Positions 1-6,564 of a stretch of DNA of 11,458 nucleotides are shown here, piece after piece; position 1 is the stretch's first letter; each line of letters begins with the position of its first letter. The position numbers and the translations under genes are program-made. The notes under the pieces are model-generated. The model did not search any database. It saw nothing but the letters and a program-made list of their open reading frames with translations, and was not told the DNA's origin. Origin of the DNA: Acidobacteriota bacterium (lineage in GTDB: Bacteria; Acidobacteriota; Blastocatellia; Pyrinomonadales; Pyrinomonadaceae); contig JABFSB010000227.1 of assembly GCA_013140875.1 (NCBI GenBank), positions 1 through 11,458 of the forward strand, in the 5' to 3' direction.

Positions 1-2
1 CC

Positions 3-794
3 TTTACCGAAACGCTGCTCGAATCCGAGCTGTTCGGTTACGTCAAGGGTTCCTTCACAGGTGCCAACACCAACCGCAAAGGCTTGTTCGAAGCCGCAAA
101 CAAAGGCTCGATCTTCCTCGACGAAATAGGCGAAATGTCGCCGGCAATGCAGGTCATGCTACTCCGCGTGCTCCAGGAAAGACGTGTCCGTCCGGTCGGT
201 GCCCACGAAGAACTTCAGATCGACGCCCGCGTAATTGCCGCAACCAATCGCGACCTCAAGCAGATGTCGATCGAGGGAACGTTCCGCGAAGACCTTTTCT
301 ATCGCATCTCGGTCATCCCGATCCACCTGCCGCCGCTTCGCGAACGAAGCGAGGACATTCCCGATCTGGTCAATCATTTCGTCGGCAAATATTGCGATCA
401 AAGCGGCCGTAACCTGGGGATATCGCCGAGGGCGATGCATTTGCTCGAAAACTATATGTGGGGTGGGAATGTTCGCGAACTCGAACACACCATCGAACGC
501 GCCGTCGCACTCGAGCGAACCGAAGAGATCCAGCCCGAACGTCTGCCCGAGCACATCACGAACTATAACCCCGAACGCATCCGTGCCGAGTTCGAGCTCC
601 CGGCCGATGGCCTGAACCTTACCGCACACCTTGAAAATCTCGAAAAAACTTATGTCATCGAAGCGTTAAGACTTACCGCCGGCAATCAAACAAAAGCCGC
701 CGACCTGCTCCAAATGCAGGTCCGCTCGCTACGTCATTTGCTTGATAAACACAGTATCCGCACGCTTTCGGCGCAGATGAGAAGCGGGGAGTGA
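3..794 (+). CDS. Sigma-54-dependent transcriptional activator, PilR/NtrC-like (C-terminal part, 5' truncated)
   Basis: This is the ATPase and DNA-binding part of an enhancer-binding protein that remodels RNA polymerase-sigma54. The frame is open to the left edge, so the Walker A region and any receiver domain lie outside; 263 residues are visible. Seen in order: the sigma54-contacting loop as GSFTGA (visible residues 16-21; the usual form is GAFTGA), Walker B GSIFLDEIGEM (35-45), the sensor stretch ARVIAATNRDL, the arginine-finger stretch FREDLFYRI, LPPLRER, and sensor II WGGNVRELEHTIERA, where WPGNVREL is usual. A Fis-type helix-turn-helix closes the protein (TAGNQTKAADLL then VRSLRHLLDKHSI). 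The 'RSLR..L.K' recognition helix resembles PilR, regulator of type IV pilin genes, more than NtrC, but the subfamily is an inference. Any downstream ATG or TTG is internal. No partner kinase is visible. Confidence 0.93.
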   Translation, partial: FTETLLESELFGYVKGSFTGANTNRKGLFEAANKGSIFLDEIGEMSPAMQVMLLRVLQERRVRPVGAHEELQIDARVIAATNRDLKQMSIEGTFREDLFYRISVIPIHLPPLRERSEDIPDLVNHFVGKYCDQSGRNLGISPRAMHLLENYMWGGNVRELEHTIERAVALERTEEIQPERLPEHITNYNPERIRAEFELPADGLNLTAHLENLEKTYVIEALRLTAGNQTKAADLLQMQVRSLRHLLDKHSIRTLSAQMRSGE

Positions 795-1084
795 GAACGC
801 GAAAAAGGTTTGGTACAAAAAGAGACTGTCTGAAAGACAGATTTGATCTAAGCTCCGTTAGGAGCGACAAGTGTTTTATTTGCCGTTTTTAGCGTGGTCG
901 CCCCTACGTGGCTTCGTCCGATTTTGATCGATGCTTTTTAAGAACAGGTGGCTCATCCGGAGCCGCTCAAACAACTCTTCAGACATCCCCTTTGTCTCCG
1001 ATACTCTTGCCCTTATCCCGTTTATCGTTTTGGTTGAGGAGGTTTGATTAGCGGCGGCAATGGCCCTAAACTTCAAACTTCCTT
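795..1084. other. Intergenic gap with hairpins and a solo palindromic repeat
   Basis: Two hairpins follow the activator stop codon. The first has a 6-bp stem (826-831 with 835-840) and no T tract, so it is at best a weak terminator. The second (852-865, GCTCC-GTTA-GGAGC) shares its core with the arms of the large inverted repeat at 2056-2208. The stretch 889-905 (GTGGTCGCCCCTACG) also looks like a dispersed repeat. A purine-rich GAGGAGG (1036-1042) lies 42 bases before the permease ATG, too far to serve it. No promoter is convincing here. Confidence 0.5.
876..1076 (-). CDS. Possible small protein of 66 residues, unrecognised
   Basis: This open frame sits in the gap between the activator and the permease, on the opposite strand, so it is not a shadow of a recognised gene. 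It would start at TTG (1074-1076). A purine-rich AAGGAAG lies just upstream on the minus strand, but too close for a normal Shine-Dalgarno spacing. The predicted peptide is basic and hydrophilic (for example GIRARVSETKG and SEELFERLRMSHLF), without a membrane segment or a motif I recognise. Its last ten codons overlap the repeat-like GGTCGCCCC tract. It may be a chance frame or a fragment of a mobile repeat. Low confidence. Confidence 0.2.
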   Translation of the reverse strand: MKFRAIAAANQTSSTKTINGIRARVSETKGMSEELFERLRMSHLFLKSIDQNRTKPRRGDHAKNGK

Positions 1085-1094
1085 ATGAAGGAAG
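1078..1094 (+). promoter_or_regulatory. Perfect palindrome around the permease start codon
   Basis: CTTCCTT at 1078-1084 and AAGGAAG at 1088-1094 are exact reverse complements, with the ATG as the three-base loop. No Shine-Dalgarno is present at normal spacing. In RNA this would place the initiation codon in a small hairpin. A regulatory effect is inference, and a chance palindrome is possible. Confidence 0.3.
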
Positions 1095-2050
1095 AGAGCA
1101 CGAACTCCATCAGTCCGGTTTACCTGGTCGTCATCGCCGTCCTTTTATGGAGCACCGGCGGGCTTTTTATCAAGCTTACCGACGGGCAGCTTGATGCATA
1201 TCAGGTAACGTTTTTTCGATCGCTGTTTGCGGCGATCACGGTGCTGATCCTGACGTGGAAGGATGGTCTGCGGATCAATGTGTTCGGGTTGGTGACCTCT
1301 GTGATTTACGCGTTGCTTCTGTTTCTTTTCGTCTGGGCGACGAAGAAGACGACGGCGGCGAACGCGATCTTTCTGCAGTATACGGCGCCGATCTATATTC
1401 TCGTTCTCGCACCTTTCATCATCGGCGAAAAATTTCACTGGCGCGATCTCGTAACGGTCGTTGTGGTGCTGGCCGGGATGAGCCTGTTCTTTGTCGGACA
1501 GTTGCGGCTGGAAGACTATCAGGGCAATATTGCCGCTCTGTTTTCGGGCATTTTTCTCGGCCTTTACATAATGCTTCTGCGGCATCCGCGAGCCGACTCA
1601 TTGCAGAAGCCCGGGCGTGAGCAAGGGCGTAATGAGAACGCGGCCGATCACGCCGTTCCACCCGCATCGAAGATGAATCCCGCGATCGCTGTCATTTACG
1701 GCAATTTTCTGCTCGCACTCGTGAACGCCCCGACCGGATTTTCCGCGATTCCGTCAATGGGCTTTATGGACTGGTTCGCGGTCGCGTTCCTCGGAATTTT
1801 CCAGATCGGCATCTCGTACATCCTGTTTATCAAAGGCGTCCGCGGCGGCACTCGCCCGCTGGATGCGAGCCTGATCGGATTTATCGAACCGCTGCTGAAT
1901 CCGGTTTGGGTTTTCATTTTCGTCGGCGAACGGCCTTCGCAGTGGGCACTGTTGGGCGGAGCAATAATCATAGCCGCGATCGCGATACACACGATAAGAC
2001 AATATGCCCGGAGAGGGAATGTAGTTGCTACGGACGATTCTAGTCTATGA
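1085..2050 (+). CDS. DMT superfamily permease, EamA family
   Basis: This is an inner-membrane drug/metabolite transporter of the ten-helix EamA type; its substrate (metabolite, amino acid or drug efflux) cannot be read from sequence. Hydrophobic segments lie at about residues 11-31, 38-57, 64-86, 91-113, 119-138, 146-165, 199-216, 227-249, 262-280 and 286-303. The second-half signature EPLLNPVWVFIFVGE (268-282), followed by LLGGAIIIAA, is typical of EamA. At 321 residues it is slightly longer than most members; the excess is a hydrophilic linker (about 167-198) between the two five-helix halves, part of which looks repeat-derived. ATG 1085 is the first in-frame start after a TAA at 1067, but no Shine-Dalgarno lies close upstream and the ATG is the loop of a 7-bp palindrome. 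Nothing in the neighbours suggests a substrate. Confidence 0.88.
   Translation: MKEESTNSISPVYLVVIAVLLWSTGGLFIKLTDGQLDAYQVTFFRSLFAAITVLILTWKDGLRINVFGLVTSVIYALLLFLFVWATKKTTAANAIFLQYTAPIYILVLAPFIIGEKFHWRDLVTVVVVLAGMSLFFVGQLRLEDYQGNIAALFSGIFLGLYIMLLRHPRADSLQKPGREQGRNENAADHAVPPASKMNPAIAVIYGNFLLALVNAPTGFSAIPSMGFMDWFAVAFLGIFQIGISYILFIKGVRGGTRPLDASLIGFIEPLLNPVWVFIFVGERPSQWALLGGAIIIAAIAIHTIRQYARRGNVVATDDSSL
1600..1634 (+). repeat. Probable dispersed repeat inserted in the permease linker
   Basis: The stretch containing GCCCGGGCGTGAGC then AAGGGCGT, preceded by TTGCAGAA, resembles a short dispersed repeat I associate with Acidobacteria-like genomes. It stays in frame and codes for roughly residues 172-184 in the cytosolic-type linker between the two EamA halves. 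That it is a repeat is recalled from general familiarity and not proven inside this window, where I see only one copy. Confidence 0.4.
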
Positions 2051-2055
2051 TCAGT

Positions 2056-2208
2056 AACAGGACGCTCCTACGGAGCTGTCGGCTAAAATTATCAGCCGTT
2101 CTACAAACAGACCGGCCCGATGGGCCTCAAGAACGGCTCCGGAGGAGCCATCTGTTTGTAGACCGATGTTGCAAATATTAGGGTGGAGCTCCGTAGGAGC
2201 GTCCTGTT
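2056..2208. repeat. Nested inverted-repeat element, 153 bp (REP/MITE-like)
   Basis: The ends are perfect 22-bp inverted repeats (2056-2077 and 2187-2208), and each arm contains its own small palindrome (GCTCCTACGGAGC). Inside lies a 5-bp hairpin (2080-2084 with 2094-2098), then a perfect 12-bp inverted pair (TCTACAAACAGA at 2100-2111 with 2151-2162). That pair encloses two hairpins, GGCCC-GAT-GGGCC (2114-2126) and GGCTCC-GGA-GGAGCC (2135-2149). The whole could fold as a branched cruciform. It begins five bases after the permease stop and could act as a transcription barrier. No reading frame in it looks coding. A solo copy of the core is at 852-865. Confidence 0.8.
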
Positions 2209-2398
2209 TCCAGCGCTCAATTGTTGTGAACACAACGACTTACGGATAATTGGTAAGACCAATTATTTTATGTTATACGTTCTCATTCAAACTTATCTTA
2301 TGATAAAATTTTGAAATATTTTGTATAAACGGCCCGTTGCGGCCGGCAAATAATCCAAGCATTAATTGACTAATTTAGAGAACTTTATTCAAACGAAT
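2209..2398 (+). promoter_or_regulatory. AT-rich leader of the PEP carboxykinase gene
   Basis: The stretch is markedly richer in A+T than the flanking genes and is the likely promoter region. It holds a small dyad GTTGTG-AA-CACAAC (2223-2236), the GntR-type dyad at 2246-2266, and a weaker one, TTATC-TTAT-GATAA (2293-2306). Possible -10 boxes are TATGAT within 2299-2304 and TATAAA near 2324-2329, but neither has a good -35 partner at 16 to 18 bases. I see no riboswitch or RNA gene. Confidence 0.4.
2246..2266. promoter_or_regulatory. Operator-like dyad, GntR (FadR/PdhR) type
   Basis: ATAATTGGT-AAG-ACCAATTAT is a perfect 9-bp dyad with a three-base spacer. It contains TGGTNNNACCA, the half-site arrangement of FadR-subfamily GntR regulators, and matches the PdhR-box pattern ATTGGTNNNACCAAT known from enterobacteria. 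It lies in AT-rich DNA about 130 bases before the PEP carboxykinase start, a sensible place to control that gene. No T tract follows, so it does not look like a terminator. The regulator is not encoded in this window, so its identity is inference. Confidence 0.55.
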
Positions 2399-4291
2399 AT
2401 GGCTAATTACACCATTCCGGAAAACATAAAAAACGAAGAACTTAAACGCTGGGTCACCGACATGGCCGAGTTGTGCGAACCGAACGCGGTCTATCTTTGC
2501 GATGGTTCGCAGGAAGAGTACGACCGGCTTTGCCAGGAGATGGTCGATGCGGGAACGTTTATTAAGCTGAATGCGGAAAAGCGTCCGAACAGCTTTCTTG
2601 CACGGTCGCACCCGTCGGATGTGGCTCGTGTCGAAGACCGCACGTATATCTGTTCCCTGTCGAAAGGCGACGCCGGGCCGACCAACAACTGGATGAACCC
2701 GCGTGAGATGAAGGCGTTGCTTACGCCGAAATTCCGCGGCTCGATGCGTGGACGGACGATGTATGTCATCCCGTTCTGCATGGGGCCGCTCGGCTCGCCG
2801 ATCTCGCAGTTCGGTGTTCAGTTGTCCGATTCGCCCTACGTGGTCGTGAACATGAAAATCATGACGCGTATGGGCAACAAAGCTTTGGAAGCGCTCGGCG
2901 ATGGCGAATTCGTCCACTGCCTGCACTCGGTCGGGATGCCGCTGGCTGAAGGACAAGCCGATGTGCCGTGGCCGTGCTCGCCCGATCCGAAAGACAAATA
3001 TATCGTTCACTTCCCCGAAGAACGCTCGATCATTTCGTACGGCTCGGGTTACGGCGGCAACGCGTTGTTAGGTAAAAAATGTCTCGCCTTACGTATCGCC
3101 TCCACCCTCGGACGCGAGCAAGGTTGGCTGGCCGAACATATGCTGATCGTCGGCGTGAAATCGCCTGACGGCAGGAAAGATTACGTCTGTGCCGCCTTCC
3201 CTTCCGCCTGCGGCAAGACGAATTTCGCAATGCTGATTCCGCCCAAGCCTTTTCAGGAAGAGGGCTGGGAAGTCACGACCGTCGGCGACGATATCGCCTG
3301 GATCAAGCCCGATGAAACCGGAAAACTGCGGGCGATCAATCCTGAAAACGGCTTTTTTGGCGTCGCACCGGGAACGAATTATTCTTCGAATCCAAATGCG
3401 ATGGATTCGATCAAGGCGAACACGATCTTCACGAACGTCGCCTTAACCGATGACGGCGACGTGTGGTGGGAAGGCATGGACGGCGACAAGCCGACACACG
3501 CCATTGACTGGCAAGGCAACGATTGGACGCCGGCAAGCGACAAGCCCGCAGCCCACGCGAATGCACGCTTTACGGCTCCGATTACGCAGTGCCCGGTCGT
3601 GGACGAGAATTTCGATTCTCCCGAAGGCGTTCCGATCTCGGCCTTCATCTTCGGCGGCCGTCGCAACTCGGTTGTTCCGCTAATTCAGCAATCGTTCAAC
3701 TGGGCGTTCGGCGTCTACATGGCGGCGACGATGGGTTCGGAAATGACGGCCGCTGCCTTTGGCAACATCGGCGAAGTCCGTCGTGATCCTTTCGCGATGC
3801 TTCCGTTCGCCGGTTATCACATGGGCGATTATTTCGCTCACTGGCTCGATTTCGGCCGCCAGATCCCGGAACCGCCGCGCATTTTCTCGGTCAATTGGTT
3901 CCGCAAGGACGAGAACGGAAAATTCATGTGGCCGGGTTTTGGCGAAAACATGCGTGTGCTGAAATGGGTCGTCGAGCGTGCGAGAGGTAAGTCGAAAGGC
4001 GTCGAAACGCCGCTCGGCTGGATGCCGCGGTACGACGATATGGACTGGCGCGGGCTCGATTTTTCGCGTGAACAGTTCGACAGCGTGATGAACCTCGACC
4101 GCGACATCTGGCTTAAAGAGATCGCCATGCACGACGATCTTTTCTTCAAGCTCTATGACCGGCTGCCGAAGGAAATGACCTTCATCCGCGAACTGCTTGT
4201 TTCGAACCTCTGGCGTTCGCCCGAGCTCGGCCTGGCGACGCCGCGGCCCGAACCGACGGAAACCGTCAAGGCGGCCGGCAAATCGGAATAA
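2399..4291 (+). CDS. pckG: Phosphoenolpyruvate carboxykinase (GTP)
   Basis: The enzyme converts oxaloacetate and GTP to phosphoenolpyruvate, CO2 and GDP, the entry step of gluconeogenesis, in the cytosol; it can also run in the carboxylating direction. The sequence is recognisably the GTP family throughout: DGSQEEYDRLC near the N-terminus, ARVEDRTYIC, GPTNNWMNPREM, RGRTMYVIPFCMGPLGS, SYGSGYGGNALLGKKC, the phosphate loop with its reactive cysteine FPSACGKTN (3197-3223), kinase-2 VGDDIAWI (3281-3304), GFFGVAPGTN, the substrate-lid region FTAPITQCP, FGGRR, and NWFRKDENGKFMWPGFGEN near the C-terminus. The length of 630 residues fits the family. I chose ATG 2399. A TTG at 2366 directly after an in-frame stop would add 11 plausible residues, and neither start has a clear Shine-Dalgarno. 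A GntR-type dyad lies upstream and an intrinsic terminator follows, so it is probably monocistronic. Confidence 0.97.
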   Translation: MANYTIPENIKNEELKRWVTDMAELCEPNAVYLCDGSQEEYDRLCQEMVDAGTFIKLNAEKRPNSFLARSHPSDVARVEDRTYICSLSKGDAGPTNNWMNPREMKALLTPKFRGSMRGRTMYVIPFCMGPLGSPISQFGVQLSDSPYVVVNMKIMTRMGNKALEALGDGEFVHCLHSVGMPLAEGQADVPWPCSPDPKDKYIVHFPEERSIISYGSGYGGNALLGKKCLALRIASTLGREQGWLAEHMLIVGVKSPDGRKDYVCAAFPSACGKTNFAMLIPPKPFQEEGWEVTTVGDDIAWIKPDETGKLRAINPENGFFGVAPGTNYSSNPNAMDSIKANTIFTNVALTDDGDVWWEGMDGDKPTHAIDWQGNDWTPASDKPAAHANARFTAPITQCPVVDENFDSPEGVPISAFIFGGRRNSVVPLIQQSFNWAFGVYMAATMGSEMTAAAFGNIGEVRRDPFAMLPFAGYHMGDYFAHWLDFGRQIPEPPRIFSVNWFRKDENGKFMWPGFGENMRVLKWVVERARGKSKGVETPLGWMPRYDDMDWRGLDFSREQFDSVMNLDRDIWLKEIAMHDDLFFKLYDRLPKEMTFIRELLVSNLWRSPELGLATPRPEPTETVKAAGKSE

Positions 4292-4330
4292 AGTTCGAAC
4301 GTAACAGAACTACGATTTTCTTGGAAATAG

Positions 4331-4358
4331 AAAGAGGCTGTCGAAAACGGCCTCTTTT
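4331..4358 (+). terminator. Rho-independent terminator after the PEP carboxykinase gene
   Basis: An 11-bp stem (AAAGAGGCTGT at 4331-4341 with ACGGCCTCTTT at 4347-4357, one T-G wobble) encloses the loop CGAAA and ends in TTTT. It starts 40 bases after the stop codon. The A/T ends of the stem also permit some termination from the other side. Confidence 0.85.
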
Positions 4359-4360
4359 CA

Positions 4361-4527
4361 ATTGCCTCCAGCTTTTAGCTGGAGGTGAAGGTTGAGGTTC
4401 TAAAGCGGCTTTAGCCAAATCCCTTCTAAGCATCTGTGGCTAAAGCCGTCAAGGAAATCACTATCTGAATTTTGGCTAAAGCCCCATCCTACGCATCCGA
4501 TAACCTCCAGCTAAAGCTGGAGGCAAT
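4361..4527. repeat. Second nested inverted-repeat element, 167 bp (REP/MITE-like)
   Basis: The ends, 4361-4386 and 4503-4527, are inverted copies of 25 to 26 bases differing by one extra T; each is itself a palindrome (CCTCCAGCT...AGCTGGAGG). Inside are three copies of a GGCTWWAGCC core: 4407-4416, 4438-4447 and 4474-4483. The first and third form a 13-bp inverted pair (GGCTTTAGCCAAA at 4407-4419 with 4471-4483). CTAAAGC-G-GCTTTAG adds a further small palindrome next to the first copy. The layout (palindromic ends, internal hairpins) parallels the element at 2056-2208 although the sequences are unrelated. It is adjacent to the terminator at 4331-4358 and carries no gene. Confidence 0.8.
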
Positions 4528-4713
4528 TTAAATACTTCTCAAATTAATAAAAGCCGATTCTCTTTTTAAGACTCCCTCCTTTTTATAATTCATAAATTCC
4601 TCAGAAAAACTTCATCTTTTCCTAAATACCCGCCGGCGATGGGCGGGTTAGACTTGTCTTCGTTGAACCTGGCTCTTCCTCGAAACACAAAAGCCAGGCA
4701 TCACGGAGGTTTA
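4528..4713 (+). promoter_or_regulatory. Leader of the FAD monooxygenase gene, with candidate promoter and hairpins
   Basis: This AT-rich stretch contains a consensus -10 box TATAAT (4584-4589); the matching -35 position holds only pyrimidine-rich CTTTTT, so the promoter call is weak. Downstream are two hairpins: ACCCGCC (4628-4634) with GGCGGGT (4642-4648), and CCTGGCT (4668-4674) with AGCCAGG (4692-4698). The second ends seven bases before the Shine-Dalgarno GGAGG (4705-4709). Either hairpin could influence translation, which is inference. Confidence 0.35.
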
Positions 4714-6075
4714 ATGAATAATAAAGTTGATCGAAAGGATCGACGTGCACTGGTTATTGGCGGAAGCATTTCCGGCCTGTTCGCGGCGCGCGTTCTTTCG
4801 GATTTTTACGACGAGGTGATCATCGTGGAACGAGACAGTCTTACGCGCGAGAATTCTCATCGTCGCGGCGTGCCGCAAAGCCGACATGCACACGGCCTGC
4901 TTGCCGGCGGATCGGACGTGCTGGAAGAAATGTTCCCGGGTATCAAGACCGAATTGCTGGAAGCCGGGGCCGTTCCGGCGGATGTCGCGAACGACGGTCG
5001 ATGGTTTTTTGAGGGTGCGTGCCTTCGGCAAGCGCCGAGCACGACTATCGGTCTGCTTCTGAGCCGCCCGCTTCTGGAAAGTGTCGTACGCGGACGCGTT
5101 CGAAATATCGACAACGTAACGATTCGTGAAAACCGTTCCGTCCGGCACCTGTTCAGCTCGGGCGGACACATTAAGGCCGTACGCACCGACGACGAGACGA
5201 TCGCGGCCGATCTGGTCGTGGACGCTTCGGGCCGCGGCTCGCGGAGTTTGAAGTGGCTGGAATCACTTCGTTTTCCCGCCCCGCGCGAGGAACGGGTAGA
5301 GATCGACATTTCGTACACTACGCGGATATTCAGTCGCCGGGAATCGGACCTGAACGGCGATTTGTTCGGCGTGGTCCCGGCTACGCTAAAGAACTCACGG
5401 AGCGGCGTCATCCTGGCTCAGGAAAATGGACGCTGGGTGGTTACTCTCATTGGGCGCTTCGGCGCGCAGGCACCGGAAGATATCGACGGTTTTCTGGCCT
5501 TTGCCAAAAACCTCGAGGCTCCGTTTATTTACAACGCGATTCGAAACGCCGAACCGATCGGCAACGCGATGACGATGAAGTTCCCGGCCAGCGTCCGTCG
5601 ACGCTATGAACGGCTAAGCCGCATACCGAAAGGATTTCTGGTTTTCGGCGATGCGATTTGCAGCTTTAATCCGGTATACGGTCAGGGAATGTCCGTGGCG
5701 GCGATGTTGGCCCGAACTCTGCGTGAGGAACTATCGAAAGGCGAAAACGATCTGGCGAGACGGTTTTACAAGGCTGCGTCGAAAGTTATCGATACGCCAT
5801 GGGCCCTTGCGACGGGAAACGATCTCAAAATACCGGAGACTAAAGGAAAGCGAACGCTTGGCGGAAAAATTATGGGCTGGTACGTCGGGCGGCTGCACCG
5901 GCTCGCGCATCACGATTCCCAGGCGGCTTTCGCTTTTCTGAGAGTGGCTCAACTGTTGGACGAGCCATCCATTCTACTTCGCCCCGGAATGGTTTTAAGG
6001 GTACTTACAGCCGGATTCCGCGGTCGTTCTGAAAGGCCTAGACCGATAGTGGCGAGAGACGCGACTTCTCCTTAA
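4714..6075 (+). CDS. FAD-dependent monooxygenase / epoxidase-like flavoprotein
   Basis: This is a class A flavoprotein monooxygenase-type protein of 453 residues, probably hydroxylating or epoxidising an organic substrate; the substrate is unknown. The N-terminal FAD Rossmann motif is VIGGSISGLFAARVL (residues 14-28), with the ribose-binding acid in IIVERD (36-41). RRGVPQSRHAHGLL (50-63) is characteristic of a subfamily common in actinomycete secondary metabolism. VVDASGRGSR (168-177) is the DG-type motif and FGDAICSFNPVYGQGM (311-326) binds the FAD phosphate and ribityl groups. There is no signal peptide. ATG 4714 was chosen because GGAGG lies four bases before it; an in-frame upstream ATG at 4639 falls inside a hairpin and would add unlikely residues. 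The ABM-type protein 83 bases downstream may act with it. Geranylgeranyl-reductase-like activity is an alternative. Confidence 0.88.
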   Translation: MNNKVDRKDRRALVIGGSISGLFAARVLSDFYDEVIIVERDSLTRENSHRRGVPQSRHAHGLLAGGSDVLEEMFPGIKTELLEAGAVPADVANDGRWFFEGACLRQAPSTTIGLLLSRPLLESVVRGRVRNIDNVTIRENRSVRHLFSSGGHIKAVRTDDETIAADLVVDASGRGSRSLKWLESLRFPAPREERVEIDISYTTRIFSRRESDLNGDLFGVVPATLKNSRSGVILAQENGRWVVTLIGRFGAQAPEDIDGFLAFAKNLEAPFIYNAIRNAEPIGNAMTMKFPASVRRRYERLSRIPKGFLVFGDAICSFNPVYGQGMSVAAMLARTLREELSKGENDLARRFYKAASKVIDTPWALATGNDLKIPETKGKRTLGGKIMGWYVGRLHRLAHHDSQAAFAFLRVAQLLDEPSILLRPGMVLRVLTAGFRGRSERPRPIVARDATSP

Positions 6076-6158
6076 AACTTGTCTTAAGACGGACCGCCGT
6101 TGCAATCGCTTCGTCGAAGTATTAACCTCAAATCAACATTTTCACGGAGGTATTTATC

Positions 6159-6488
6159 ATGGTAACAAAAGGATTGTTTGTAAAATTGATTGCCAAACCC
6201 GGCAAGGAAGCAGATGTCGAGGCGTTCTTGAATAGCGGTCTCGCGTTGGTAAACGAAGAGCCGCTGACGGTCACGTGGTATGCGGTAAAATTTAGTGAAA
6301 ACACGTTTGGTATTTTCGATACATTCGCCGGCGATGAAGGCCGCGACGCTCATCTTAACGGCAAGGTGGCCGCCGCGTTGATGGCAAACGCCGCTGAATT
6401 GCTGCTCGAAGGGCCTTCGATCGAAAAGATAGATATTCTTGCCGTCAAACAAGCCTCGAATGACCGGGCCGAAAGTTCGGTTGCCTGA
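6159..6488 (+). CDS. Antibiotic biosynthesis monooxygenase (ABM) domain protein, putative quinol monooxygenase
   Basis: This protein of 109 residues has the small dimeric ferredoxin-like ABM fold. It matches the family by its start (GLFVKLIAKPGKEADVEAFL, residues 5-24), TVTWYAVKF (37-45), TFGIFDTFAGDEGRDAHLNG (49-68), and the closing strand SIEKIDILA (87-95). Members are cofactor-free oxygenases acting on quinols or polyketide anthrones, or uncharacterised stress proteins; YgiN is a known quinol monooxygenase. Which reaction applies here cannot be told. The start is well supported by CACGGAGG with eight bases to ATG. It lies 83 bases after the FAD monooxygenase on the same strand and is followed by a strong terminator, so the two may be co-transcribed. 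It is probably cytosolic. Confidence 0.88.
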   Translation: MVTKGLFVKLIAKPGKEADVEAFLNSGLALVNEEPLTVTWYAVKFSENTFGIFDTFAGDEGRDAHLNGKVAAALMANAAELLLEGPSIEKIDILAVKQASNDRAESSVA

Positions 6489-6514
6489 CCGATCTTATCA
6501 GTTTATTTAAAAAT

Positions 6515-6541
6515 GACGGCTCGATTGGGGCCGTCTTTTTT
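6515..6541 (+). terminator. Rho-independent terminator after the ABM gene
   Basis: The stem GACGGCTC (6515-6522) pairs with GGGCCGTC (6528-6535), including one T-G wobble, and is followed by six T residues (6536-6541). It begins 26 bases after the ABM stop codon. Confidence 0.88.
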
Positions 6542-6564
6542 ATAATCGCCGTTCGCCGAATTTC

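Noticed and set aside
2051..2233. 60-residue minus-strand frame across the first repeat element
   Set aside because: It is the translation of the inverted-repeat structure and has no homology-like pattern.
2375..3010. Long 211-residue minus-strand frame under the PEP carboxykinase gene
   Set aside because: The + strand protein is unmistakable; the arginine- and histidine-rich opposite frame is a typical antisense shadow.
4361..4527. Possible CRISPR array, given repeated GGCTAAAGCC units
   Set aside because: Units are only about 10 bases, are unevenly spaced and occur in both orientations inside an inverted-repeat element; no cas gene is present.
4639..4713. In-frame upstream ATG extending the FAD monooxygenase by 25 residues
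   Set aside because: It lies in a GC-rich hairpin with no ribosome binding site, the extra residues do not fit the family, and ATG 4714 has GGAGG just upstream.
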